From Microcoleus sp036704825 (GTDB taxonomy: Bacteria > Cyanobacteriota > Cyanobacteriia > Cyanobacteriales > Microcoleaceae): 64,000 bases of DNA. The DNA is taken from assembly GCA_036704825.1 (NCBI GenBank), contig JAUBSN010000036.1, positions 1 to 64,000 on the forward strand, given 5' to 3'. Positions 34,601-41,722 of this stretch are shown here, piece by piece. Made by a program: the position numbers and the translations under genes. Position 1 is the stretch's first letter, and every line of letters begins with the position of its first letter. The notes beneath the pieces are model-generated. The model had not been told where the DNA came from and did not search any database. It saw only the letters and a program-made list of their open reading frames with translations.

Positions 34601-35614
34601 AATCTCAACGGACACACAATTAGTGGCAATTTCTATCCGGTTTTCCAGAACTATCAGGGCACTTTAGGCAATCCGATTTCAGATGTCACCAACTATAATG
34701 GTGCGAGCTATCAGCTATTTGAGAATGGTTCGATCGTCAGCAGTGCAAATGGCACATTCCCCCTTTACGGAGGCATCCGTCAGACATACTTGAAAACAGG
34801 TGGATTGGAAGGCTGGCTGGGCGCTCCGAAGAGTGAGGAAAAAGGATTGGGAAATGGAAATATCATCCAATACTTTGAACACGGTCACATTTACTGGAAT
34901 GGTAGTAAGGCTATGGCTTATGAGGAAGGAAATGGTACTTCTAATACAATACCGCCGTCTTCTACGCCTAAACCTGGTAGTCTTATTAACGGTTTGCCTA
35001 GCAGTGCAGCACAGGCAACGTCTTTCTTCAAACTTCAGTTTAACCACCCAATTTATAATCCCAACGGTCCGAACGGCAGTAACAATTGTGGACCAACCAG
35101 CTTGGCGATTATTCGTAAAATGCTTGGACTAGAGCAACCTGGAATCACTATTGAGACAAGTATCGATCATGCTCGCTACTTGATGAATCCCGAGCATCCT
35201 TCTGTCTCTACACGCGAAGGGATCAAAATTCTCGATCTAGATCGCGATCAGAACTATTACCAGGAATCATGGACAAGCGGGGAGCAGATCGAGACGGGCA
35301 TTAAGAACTCTGGAGGTGATTATGAATATGGATCTGATTGGAAAACCTTGAACCAAAAACTTTCTGAAGGAAAACCAGTGATTGCAAATGGTTATTATGG
35401 TGAATTGTGGAGACAACAATTTCCCAATTATTCCTCGACTGGTGATGGTGATGTCGAACACTTAAATGCAATTTTAGGTCGTACTTCAGACGGCAACTAC
35501 ATAGTTGCTGACCCAATGTACCGAGGTGGTCCTGTGGAGATGACTAAGGATCAGTTAGATGTATACTTCAACGGCCTTCAAGGTGTAGTTTTTATTGCTT
35601 TTAGTAAGTCATAA
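31631..35614 (+). CDS. Giant multidomain protein: DUF4114, subtilase, LysM, LGFP-like repeats, C39-like peptidase
   Basis: 1327 residues, no classical signal peptide. Order: PPC-like beta domain (1-105); DUF4114 (about 120-297; MQPGEAFAVMLVPNGT, DQGSDKDYNDLVFNLTG, a Ca2+-type acidic motif); Pro-rich PPVETPP/ETKPPVAV repeat (335-545); S8 subtilase (about 565-840) with complete triad D572 (GIIDTGF), H610 (NEHGTFSWG), S781 (AGTSASAAK); LysM (about 883-935; YTIQYGDTLSQIA, PDEIFAGQEIQIP); NPDPIQ repeat (940-985); LGFP-like repeats (about 995-1105; GTLGNPISD, GGLEGWLGAPKSEE); C39-like cysteine peptidase (about 1135-1327) with C1153 (NNCGPTS), H1277 (VEHLNAILG), D1294 (VADPM). Likely extracellular or wall-bound, acting on proteins and perhaps peptidoglycan-linked substrates. 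Two proteases in one chain is unusual. Confidence 0.9.
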   Translation: MSNISIGNLNDNYFSIDFAGKTDPTDTYRFNRLNTGSFRVTAEGFSSIVGMQLLDSQGKVVKDIETNGTNSGTFSIDNLGAINYALKISAPSGDTNYQVSLTPDGKVDPLTGLGVDSGFFATDSTGQVGFDWLHDGGNYQGEVAIFSVLGMEKFTPGSEEFIKEAARRSLTNSTFGHVVISDPNEGANPVFNGSLGEANYNQGQYSGPKTFGMQPGEAFAVMLVPNGTVQDVFNNPGGGGDKRPLLSLSSTNPDDAWLYGQVADVTGNGKAFAMEDQRVDQGSDKDYNDLVFNLTGATGKAPAIEKVIDPNKDWTKLDGGKQLIDYVKSKQPVVEPPPVETPPIETKPPVATTPPVTTPPVETKPPVAVAPPVETPPIETKPPVAVEPPVETPPVETKPPVAVEPPVETPPIETKPPVAVEPPVETPPVETKPPVAVEPPVETPPIETKPPVAVETPPVETKPPVAVAPPVETPPIETKPPVETKPPVAVAPPIETTPPVTTLPVATTPPVATLPTPPTPPVQPPTIAPEPPLVGLEPIDDLPQPIDSEPPVEPDLPISSPPENRAFIGIIDTGFATNNPDLDYSKVTLGRDRIDKDSNPLFTAGTGNEHGTFSWGLVSAIQGNDQGIDGYNDKANVYLSRAIGSGEWDLALTDFVSEAKAQKQKNAIALLPLDLTQKNADGSITTRYEFTPRERAALENARQSGVLLVVAAGNDGGVMSVLGQSSQEFENIITVGSSDGFGRSDYSSYGYGLDILVPGGAIDNPTLSTVGDDLGTMAGTSASAAKAAGMASKVWESNPDLNATQVIDILTGSAIDLKAPGWDEETGFGVVNFNKAVELAKETAPQAYIPALFSNPTTWGLEGLVTPLERATADQFNGNGKYYDWVSYTIQYGDTLSQIALDTMGDSSPDAYNFIAQHNQIPNPDEIFAGQEIQIPTEVSAPVQNPDPIQNPDPIQNPDPVQNPDPVQNPDPIQNPDPIQNPDPLPPSSINLNGHTISGNFYPVFQNYQGTLGNPISDVTNYNGASYQLFENGSIVSSANGTFPLYGGIRQTYLKTGGLEGWLGAPKSEEKGLGNGNIIQYFEHGHIYWNGSKAMAYEEGNGTSNTIPPSSTPKPGSLINGLPSSAAQATSFFKLQFNHPIYNPNGPNGSNNCGPTSLAIIRKMLGLEQPGITIETSIDHARYLMNPEHPSVSTREGIKILDLDRDQNYYQESWTSGEQIETGIKNSGGDYEYGSDWKTLNQKLSEGKPVIANGYYGELWRQQFPNYSSTGDGDVEHLNAILGRTSDGNYIVADPMYRGGPVEMTKDQLDVYFNGLQGVVFIAFSKS
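32630..33180 (+). repeat. PPVETPP/ETKPPVAV tandem repeat in the protease gene
   Basis: About 550 bp built from 66- to 72-bp units that alternate CCGATTGAGACAAAACCG and CCTGTGGAGACAAAACCG. Neighbouring units are nearly identical, pointing to recent expansion. It encodes a stiff Pro-rich spacer between DUF4114 and the subtilase. Long antisense frames here are artefacts. Confidence 0.9.
34456..34583 (+). repeat. NPDPIQ/NPDPVQ tandem repeat in the protease gene
   Basis: Eight units of 18 bp (CAGAACCCCGACCCAATT type) encode NPDPIQ or NPDPVQ between the LysM and LGFP-like parts. Units differ mainly at third positions. Confidence 0.9.
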
Positions 35615-35647
35615 GCTTTAAATAGTTCTACTACCTGCGGTTAAAAA

Positions 35648-35690
35648 AGAGCGATCGCCCTTTCTAATAATTCAGAAAGGCGATCGCTCT
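35648..35690 (-). terminator. Strong intrinsic terminator of the parDE-like operon
   Basis: AGAGCGATCGCC-TTTCT pairs with AGAAAGGCGATCGCTCT: 17 bp with a single bulged base and an 8-nt loop. On the minus strand it is followed by TTTTTTAACC, the classical U-tract. It also lies 34 nt past the plus-strand protease gene, so it probably ends both. The stem contains HIP1 octamers. Confidence 0.8.
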
Positions 35691-35717
35691 TCAACTTCCC
35701 ACCTCAAGAGTAAAGAT

Positions 35718-36044
35718 TTACTCATTCTCATCAACATTATCAAAAATATCTTCGATGTCCCGTGCCCCGTGAATCACGCGCAAGATTTCTACCCCTGAGT
35801 CTATGAGACGGTAGAAAATCAGATATCTTCTAAAACCTTTAATAGCTTGTTGTCGCACATCGATTAAATTAGGATGAGAAAATTGACAGCGTTTTCCTAT
35901 TTTTGGCGTTTGGGCTAATTGTTGAAAAGTTTCTTCCGCCGCGACCAGAAAGCGATCGGAAGCATCCATGTTATCTTCCGCAATGTAAGTGGCTAATTCA
36001 ATCAAATCACGGATAACTTGCGGACGTTTTTGGAGCGAGGTCAT
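35718..36044 (-). CDS. ParE/RelE-family toxin (pair 1)
   Basis: 108 residues from ATG 36044, which overlaps the antitoxin stop as ATGA; an upstream frame to 36110 is not needed. ParE-like features: QVIRDLIELATYIAEDN, ASDRFLVAAEETFQQLAQTP, GKRCQFSHPNLIDVRQQAIKGFRRYLIFYRL and the C-terminal VEILRVIHGARDIEDIF. Toxins of this fold inhibit gyrase (ParE) or cleave mRNA (RelE); the HGARDIE ending is the ParE type. Confidence 0.9.
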   Translation of the reverse strand: MTSLQKRPQVIRDLIELATYIAEDNMDASDRFLVAAEETFQQLAQTPKIGKRCQFSHPNLIDVRQQAIKGFRRYLIFYRLIDSGVEILRVIHGARDIEDIFDNVDENE

Positions 36045-36304
36045 TTTTCTCCCTGCAACCCCTGATTCTCGGAAATACGCGATCGCACAGCTTGACGAAT
36101 CTCCATCCAATCTTCCTCAGTCATCGCTGTAGGATTTCCAGATTCCAAGCCCTCTAATAACATCGCTTCCAAACGTTCTGAAGCTTTACGTTTTTGGTCT
36201 TGGCGAATTAACTCACGAAAATACTCGCTAGCTGTACTATAACCCCCTTGGGCTACCTGTTCTTCTATATAAGTTCGCATTGAGTCAGGCAGAGAAATAT
36301 TCAT
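36041..36304 (-). CDS. ParD-type antitoxin (pair 1)
   Basis: 87 residues from ATG 36304; a GTG at 36313 is also possible. Ribbon-helix-helix N-terminus (MNISLPDSMRTYIEEQV) followed by GGYSTASEYFRELIRQDQKRK, the classic ParD/CopG pattern, and a C-terminal toxin-binding helix (LEAMLLEGLESGNP). It overlaps the toxin gene by 4 nt and should repress its own operon. Confidence 0.92.
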   Translation of the reverse strand: MNISLPDSMRTYIEEQVAQGGYSTASEYFRELIRQDQKRKASERLEAMLLEGLESGNPTAMTEEDWMEIRQAVRSRISENQGLQGEK

Positions 36305-36313
36305 ACTTGTCAC

Positions 36314-36599
36314 GGGTATTACTTACCTCATTTAACTCGTTATCTTATTATGGCAGATTTTGCCATTTTTTGTCAAGTCTCACACAACGTGTAATTTTAT
36401 AATAAATTGGGAAGAGCCAAATCCCTTTTTTACCCAGACTCAGAAACTATCTGGCCCATAATTCATCAATCATGGCGAGATCCCTTCCTGCATCTGCGTT
36501 AATCTGCGTCCATCTGCGGTTAAAAAAGATTGAGATCTCTTTCTCACCCATATCCAGAAAGGATCTCGCCCATAATTCCTTCTTTAAAAAGTTGAAAAA
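36314..36599. other. Gap between two toxin/antitoxin pairs, diverged repeats
   Basis: No gene. It contains two imperfect copies of a segment with CTGGCCCATAATTC (near 36450) and CTCGCCCATAATTC (near 36560), plus TCTGCGTTAATCTGCGTCC (36490-36508), a sequence common in cyanobacterial intergenic regions. A plus-strand open frame here was rejected. Confidence 0.5.
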
Positions 36600-36962
36600 T
36601 TACAAAGCAAACACAATTCTCAGAGCTCGATCGATTTTTAGTAAAACCTCTGGCTCAACTTCACCTCGGATATCCACCAAGCGAGAAAAATAATCTATAG
36701 GGCGCGTTTGCAAACAATCTGCCAGAGATTTTTTTGTTAATCTATTTGCTTCTGAAGGCTCAATCTCCACATTACTTCTAATCTTGGCTTTTTTTTCACT
36801 CCAAGCAGTAATTGGAACCACCTGAATTATGGGAACTCTCTCATTATAAGTATTGTTAGTCACAATAATGCAAGGTCTAATTTTTCCCGTTTCCGAACCC
36901 CTAGTAGGGTCAAGATTGACTTCAATAATTAGCCCCCGTTTCAGTTTTATTCCTTCGGCCAT
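36600..36962 (-). CDS. mazF: MazF/PemK-family toxin
   Basis: 120 residues. MazF-like beta barrel signatures: LKRGLIIEVNLDPTRGSETGKIRP (start split over strands 1-2, with the catalytic Arg region), CIIVTNNTYNERVPIIQVVPIT, LADCLQTRPIDYFSRLV and LLKIDRALRIVFAL at the C-terminus. Expected to be a sequence-specific endoribonuclease. Its start overlaps the end of the antitoxin by 16 nt. Confidence 0.93.
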   Translation of the reverse strand: MAEGIKLKRGLIIEVNLDPTRGSETGKIRPCIIVTNNTYNERVPIIQVVPITAWSEKKAKIRSNVEIEPSEANRLTKKSLADCLQTRPIDYFSRLVDIRGEVEPEVLLKIDRALRIVFAL

Positions 36963-37183
36963 TCTTCTAAACCTAACTCCGCCAATTCCTGTAACTCTGT
37001 CTCTTCTGCATAGACTTCCGCATAGAGCATCGCCGATTCTTTCAACTGCTCGGTTTCTAACGCTAATTCCAAGCGTTGAATTGCTATTCTAACCAATTCA
37101 CTAGGGTCTTTAAATCCATAGTTTTGACAGAGTTCTAAAAATTTTATCTGAGATTCATCTAGTTTAAATGTTTGCTCTTTCAT
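36947..37183 (-). CDS. Antitoxin partner of the MazF-like toxin
   Basis: 78 residues, acidic at the C-terminus. A short helix-rich N-terminal part (FKLDESQIKFLELCQNYGFKDPSELVRIAIQRL) resembles a ribbon-helix-helix DNA-binding fold, and the Glu-rich tail (YAEETELQELAELGLEEWP) fits a toxin-binding segment. Assignment relies mainly on operon position and overlap with the toxin. Confidence 0.82.
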   Translation of the reverse strand: MKEQTFKLDESQIKFLELCQNYGFKDPSELVRIAIQRLELALETEQLKESAMLYAEVYAEETELQELAELGLEEWPKE

Positions 37184-37323
37184 AGTAAAAATACTAGGAA
37201 GCTTCAGAAAGTTAGTTGTTTTAAAAGCGGTTTTTATTAACCCACTATTTATATGATAACATACATTCGTAGATAGTGCAAAAAACTCGCAAGTATTAAT
37301 AACACCATATTCACCCCAAAACT

Positions 37324-37821
37324 ATGAAAAAAATCATCGTTGGCATCATGGGCCCCGGCGAAAGTGCCACCTCAACCGACTTAGAAAACGCCTATCAACT
37401 CGGACAACTCATCGCCGAAGCAGGATGGATATTGCTAACTGGCGGCAGAAATGTCGGCGTCATGGATGCCGCCAACAAAGGAGCAAAATCAGCTAACGGT
37501 TTAACAGTCGGCGTCCTTCCGGGAAATGACACTCGCGGCATTTCTGAAGCTGTAGATATTGCCATTGTCACCGATATGGGAAACGCCAGAAATAACATTA
37601 ACGTTCTTTCTTCAGACGTAATAATTGCCTGCGGTATGGGAACCGGTACTGCTTCGGAAATTGCCCTCGCCCTCAAAGCTAACAAACAAGTTATATTGTT
37701 AAATCACAGCCGTGAAAGTCAACTTTTTTTTCAAGGTTTAGCACAATTTAACATCTTTGTGGTAAACAATGCTGTAGAGGCTATGAATCAAGCTCGCGAA
37801 ATCCTAGTAAATTCAAGATGA
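37324..37821 (+). CDS. TIGR00725-family SLOG/LOG-like nucleotide-binding protein
   Basis: 165 residues, Rossmann-like. Visible motifs: VGIMGPGESATS at the start, AGWILLTGGRNVGVMDAANKGA, GLTVGVLPGNDTRG, and ACGMGTGTASEIALALK, where the GGR and GxGTxxE segments are those of the LOG/DprA-like fold. Family members are related to cytokinin-activating phosphoribohydrolases, but TIGR00725 itself is uncharacterised. Its stop overlaps the next start (ATGA, 37818-37821), so it is translationally coupled to the thioredoxin-like gene. Confidence 0.88.
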   Translation: MKKIIVGIMGPGESATSTDLENAYQLGQLIAEAGWILLTGGRNVGVMDAANKGAKSANGLTVGVLPGNDTRGISEAVDIAIVTDMGNARNNINVLSSDVIIACGMGTGTASEIALALKANKQVILLNHSRESQLFFQGLAQFNIFVVNNAVEAMNQAREILVNSR

Positions 37822-38351
37822 AATCCAAGATGAGAGTAAGCAAATTCAACTTTTGTGCGATCGCACTTTTCCTGACTTTGGGGATTTTCGTCACTACCAA
37901 AGCAGACGGAAGAATTGCACAGTTCAGTTTCAGCAACAAATCCACTCAAAAATTAGCACAAACCCTCCCTCCGCCTCCCCCTTCCGCACAGCCTGTTACC
38001 GAACAAGAAGCGCCACCTATTCGCAGTGAATCCGTGCCGGATCAAATAGGTTTAGCAACCCATTTGCAGACCATCAAAGCTAGAATGTACGGTGCTTACT
38101 GGTGTCCTCACTGTCACACGCAACAAGAACTTTTCGGCAAAGAAGCATTTACCGCCATTACTTACATAGAGTGCGATCCCAGAGGCAAAAACGCTCAACC
38201 GGATTTGTGCAAAGCTGCCAATATTAAAGCTTATCCCACTTGGGAAATTCGGGGGAAATATTACACGGGCCGGCAATCTTTGGAAAAACTGGCTATTTTA
38301 TCCGGTTATAGAGGTAGCAGCAATTTTGCGCCACCAGTTCCCTCTCCTTAA
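37818..38351 (+). CDS. Secreted or periplasmic thioredoxin-like protein (CPHC)
   Basis: 177 residues. An N-terminal hydrophobic segment (FCAIALFLTLGIFVTT) acts as signal or anchor. A Pro-rich linker leads to a compact thioredoxin-like domain (about 80-165) with active site WCPHC, then ITYIECDPRGKNAQPDLC and AYPTWEIRGKYYTGRQSLEKL. The domain is a close relative of the C-terminal domain of the VKOR fusion at 50056-50967 (there CEHC and NYIECNPQGKNARRDLC), so it probably serves the same oxidative folding pathway as a stand-alone partner. Confidence 0.9.
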   Translation: MKSKMRVSKFNFCAIALFLTLGIFVTTKADGRIAQFSFSNKSTQKLAQTLPPPPPSAQPVTEQEAPPIRSESVPDQIGLATHLQTIKARMYGAYWCPHCHTQQELFGKEAFTAITYIECDPRGKNAQPDLCKAANIKAYPTWEIRGKYYTGRQSLEKLAILSGYRGSSNFAPPVPSP

Positions 38352-38831
38352 AAATATCTAACTGACAAAGCCAACATTCTTAGCGACTGTACCGAAACTC
38401 ACCTAAATCAAATGATTTTGGATTTTAGTCGTTTTACCTCGCAAATCGATCTATGAAGGTCAACAAAAAAAACTCATCTGTAACTGGCAATTAAGATAAA
38501 TTAGTCAGGATAAAAGCTTCCCGATTGAGCTGTTACAGTAATTTTAAATCGATCGGGCTGCATTGTATGCGATCGCATTTCTCATAAGTATGATGCGGTC
38601 GCCAATCATTCATATCAAACAGCATCACAAAACGTGGCGCTCGACTCATTGCAAATTTTAATTATTTAGCATAAAATTTAGGAGGGGTGAAATCAACCGT
38701 GAGATATCAAATTTTTTTTGATAAAAAATCAAAAATTATTGAGCGAGTTGCGATCGCGATAAAATACTCAAAAACTCGATTTTTGAGTACCCAGATCATC
38801 TTTAATAGCGTAGGATCATAGGAATTTGAAC
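38352..38831. promoter_or_regulatory. 480-bp upstream region of the PstS-like gene
   Basis: No gene. The first half is unremarkable. The second half is very AT-rich (TTTTTTTTGATAAAAAATC near 38712) and ends in a perfect 10-bp inverted repeat (38765-38789). I could not identify convincing Pho boxes. Confidence 0.45.
38765..38789. promoter_or_regulatory. Inverted repeat upstream of the PstS-like gene
   Basis: TACTCAAAAA, loop CTCGA, TTTTTGAGTA. It lies 43 nt before the ATG at 38832 and may be an operator or a leader hairpin. Confidence 0.5.
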
Positions 38832-39716
38832 ATGAAACAGAATTTACTTACGCTAGCTTTAAGTGCGATCGCCCTCCTAGGGCTGCCCAGTTGCAGTACG
38901 ACGACCAGCAGTGCCACCACCACAACAGCGCCCACGACGGGGGCAACGCAAACCCAAACCTCCATCAAAGTTGGGGGGTCAAGCAGCACGTTGGGTCTGA
39001 TTAAGGTGCTGCAAACTAACTACGAAGCTACCGCAAAAAACGTCAAAATTACCCAGCTAGAACCGGGGCAGTCTGAAAATATAATTGATGGGGTTAAACA
39101 GACATTAGTCGATCTAGGTGTAATCTCGAAAACGTTAAAGCCAGAAGAAAATGATGGCACCTTAGAGTCTCGTGAGGTTGCCAATGATGCCCTTTTAGTT
39201 GCCACTCATCCCAGCGTCACAGGGGTGAAAAACCTCACTACTGAAGACATCAAAGGCATTTATAGCGGCACTATCACCAACTGGAAGGAACTCGGAGGAA
39301 CCGATGCTAAAATTGTACTGCTCGATCGCCCAGAAGATGAATCTGCCAAGCGGCTCTTGCGGAAATATTACCTAGGAGCAGATTTAAAAAATTCATTAGA
39401 AGCAGTAGTATTTCGGAAAGAAGGGGAATTGATCGAGGCAATTCAAAGCACTCCTTACAGCATCGGTACCTTTTCCCTGGCTCACGCCATTTCCGATAAA
39501 CTACCTGTCAACCGTCTCAGCCTCAACGGGGTTGAACCAACACGAGAAAATGTCAAAGCGGGCAAGTATCCGATGGTTCGGACAATTTCAATTCTGTGGC
39601 ACAAAAAACCGACCGAGGCTACCCAAGCGCTAATTCAATACATCTCTAGTCCGCCAGGAATCAACGCGATGGAGCAGTCTGGCTTTATTTCCGTGACCGA
39701 ATCCGCCAAGAATTAA
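38832..39716 (+). CDS. PstS-like phosphate-binding lipoprotein
   Basis: 294 residues from ATG 38832, about 9 nt after AGGA; a TTG six bases upstream is too close to it. Lipoprotein signal with lipobox LPSC (Cys21). The mature protein has a Thr/Ser-rich linker and a type II periplasmic-binding fold: IKVGGSSSTLGLIKVLQTNYE, DLGVISKTLKPEE, LLVATHPSVTGVKNLTTEDIKGIYSGTITNW, PEDESAKRLL, SIGTFSLAHA. It should bind phosphate or a related anion outside the membrane. No pstCAB genes are here; instead a sensor kinase starts 5 nt downstream, so it may be a sensing rather than a transport component. Confidence 0.88.
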   Translation: MKQNLLTLALSAIALLGLPSCSTTTSSATTTTAPTTGATQTQTSIKVGGSSSTLGLIKVLQTNYEATAKNVKITQLEPGQSENIIDGVKQTLVDLGVISKTLKPEENDGTLESREVANDALLVATHPSVTGVKNLTTEDIKGIYSGTITNWKELGGTDAKIVLLDRPEDESAKRLLRKYYLGADLKNSLEAVVFRKEGELIEAIQSTPYSIGTFSLAHAISDKLPVNRLSLNGVEPTRENVKAGKYPMVRTISILWHKKPTEATQALIQYISSPPGINAMEQSGFISVTESAKN

Positions 39717-39721
39717 GAGCT

Positions 39722-41686
39722 GTGCCAATCCAATCCAGATACGCGCGCTTACCCGTTTCCGTCAAGTTGTTATCGCCTCTGTTGTTGGCATTTCTGAGTC
39801 TATGGACTGTCGGAACCTTGGGTTTTGGTTATTTTGCTAGAAACAACTTAGAACAAATGGCGCGAAAGGAGATCGTGGATCTGGCTAGTATGCTGCGGGA
39901 ATCTCTAAAGCAAAGGCAAGAATCACTCCGTGTGAAAGCCCGTTCGGTGAGTGAAAATAATGATGTCATCAGAGCAGTAATAAAGGGCGATCGCCCTTTA
40001 TTGCTGCGGACAGTATTACCACTCCAAGCGGGTTTTAAACTGGATTTGATCAGAATAGTTGACGCTGATGGTCAAGTCTTAGTGTCTTCACAGTTGGGAG
40101 CAATCAGACAGGCGAGATTGCAGGATGGCTCTGTGAACCGTGCCGCCCGAACCGGACTAGAGTTACCTGGAATTCTCCTGGCAGAAAACTGGGCTCCGGC
40201 TTCCATGATTGGGTTAATATCAATCAAATCATCTCAAAAGATGCTAGCTGGTTTGGTTGCGGGATTGGCCATTGACGACACAGCGCTAAAGTCGATTCGC
40301 GGCGACACATCCATAGATTTGGTGGCTTTTGACGGCGAGAGGGTGACGGCGGCTACTTTGCCACTTCCGCGCGATCGACCTTGGCAATTTCGACAGCCAG
40401 ACGGGTTGCCCACCAAAATCAGGATTGCTGGTGAAGAATACCTGATCGCAACAATTGAATTACAAAGTTTTGATGGGGCAACTCTCAAAATTGCTTTACT
40501 CAAGTCTGCTAAGGAAATAGACGAAGCAGAACAGCATTTATGGTTTGTGGTGGGCGGCTTTGGTCTATTGGGAAGTGTCCTGATCGCAGTTGTGACGATC
40601 GGAGGTTTCCGTCTGACCCAAACTCTGAGTCATCGCATACAAAGACTGACTGAGGCAACCCAGGAATTAGCCACAGGCAATTTAGGCCTTTGTATTCGGG
40701 TTGACAGTCAGGATGAAGTGGGGCTTTTGGCTCAGGGATTTAATACTATGGCAGAACAGATTACCATTCGCGATCGGCAACTGAGCCTACAGGTGCAACA
40801 ACTAGAGAGTACCCTTGAAGAACTGCACCGCACCCAGAGTCAGATGGTGCATAACGAAAAAATGTCGGCACTGGGGCAAATGGTGGCAGGGATAGCGCAC
40901 GAAATCAACAACCCAGTCAGCTTTATCTACGGCAACCTGTCTCATCTCAACGATCACATCCATGACTTGCTGCGATTACTAGATGCCTATCAACACCACT
41001 ATCCCAACCCGTCCCCATCACTTCAAGATGACCTAGACGATGTGGATCTAAACTACTTAAAAGAGGATCTCGCTAAGATTCTTAAGTCCATGAAAGTGGG
41101 CAGCGCTCGCATTCGGGACATTGTGGTTTCGTTGCGTAGCTTTTCTCGTCTGGATCACTCAGAATTCAAGGCTGTCGATATCCATGAAGGCATTGATAAC
41201 ACCTTGATGATTTTAGAACATCGCCTGCAAGCCCAGCCAGAACGCCCAACCATTGAAGTAGTCAGACAATATGGCGAGTTACCGTTGGTAGAATGCTATG
41301 CAGGTCAACTTAATCAGGTGTTTATGAACTTGCTATCAAATGCGATCGATGCTTTGGAAGAGAGCAATGAAGGACGTAGTTTTCAGGATATGGTTGACCA
41401 ACCGAATCGGATTTGGATTAAGACTACCAAAACAAAAAAACAGTGGGTGCAGATTGCGATCGCCGATAACGGTACGGGCATTCCAGAGAAAGCGCGATCG
41501 CGCCTATTCGATCCCTTCTTCACTACTAAACCCGTAGGCAAGGGGACAGGATTAGGCTTATCCATTAGCTATCAGGTAGTGAAGGAAAAGCATGGAGGAA
41601 AACTCTGGTGTGATTCCACCCTGGGCAAAGGCACGAAGTTTGTGATTGAGATTCCCATAGATCGGACTCAGCTAACAAATACTTGA
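39722..41686 (+). CDS. Sensor histidine kinase with double-Cache-like sensor and HAMP
   Basis: 654 residues from a GTG start. Membrane segments at about 14-38 and 270-293 flank an extracytoplasmic sensor of about 230 residues that resembles a Cache/CHASE4-type domain (NDVIRAVIKGDRPLLLRTV, LDLIRIVDADGQVLVSS). HAMP follows (about 295-345; RLTEATQELATGNLGLCIRV), then a coiled coil, HisKA with H393 (MVAGIAHEINNPVSFIYG) and HATPase (MNLLSNAIDALEE, IADNGTGIPEKARSRLFDPF, GKGTGLGLSIS). It is directly behind the phosphate-binding lipoprotein, probably its ligand-sensing partner. No response regulator is adjacent. Confidence 0.92.
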   Translation: MPIQSRYARLPVSVKLLSPLLLAFLSLWTVGTLGFGYFARNNLEQMARKEIVDLASMLRESLKQRQESLRVKARSVSENNDVIRAVIKGDRPLLLRTVLPLQAGFKLDLIRIVDADGQVLVSSQLGAIRQARLQDGSVNRAARTGLELPGILLAENWAPASMIGLISIKSSQKMLAGLVAGLAIDDTALKSIRGDTSIDLVAFDGERVTAATLPLPRDRPWQFRQPDGLPTKIRIAGEEYLIATIELQSFDGATLKIALLKSAKEIDEAEQHLWFVVGGFGLLGSVLIAVVTIGGFRLTQTLSHRIQRLTEATQELATGNLGLCIRVDSQDEVGLLAQGFNTMAEQITIRDRQLSLQVQQLESTLEELHRTQSQMVHNEKMSALGQMVAGIAHEINNPVSFIYGNLSHLNDHIHDLLRLLDAYQHHYPNPSPSLQDDLDDVDLNYLKEDLAKILKSMKVGSARIRDIVVSLRSFSRLDHSEFKAVDIHEGIDNTLMILEHRLQAQPERPTIEVVRQYGELPLVECYAGQLNQVFMNLLSNAIDALEESNEGRSFQDMVDQPNRIWIKTTKTKKQWVQIAIADNGTGIPEKARSRLFDPFFTTKPVGKGTGLGLSISYQVVKEKHGGKLWCDSTLGKGTKFVIEIPIDRTQLTNT

Positions 41687-41722
41687 GAATGGGTTTTCAG
41701 TTTTTAGACTCACTGTCAACCG

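Noticed and set aside
36472..36693. Plus-strand frame between toxin/antitoxin pairs
   Set aside because: It lies in degenerate repeats and overlaps the mazF-like gene antisense.
38352..38831. Pho boxes upstream of the PstS-like gene
   Set aside because: No tandem PyTTAAPyPyT-type octamers were seen at proper spacing; only AT-rich sequence and a palindrome.
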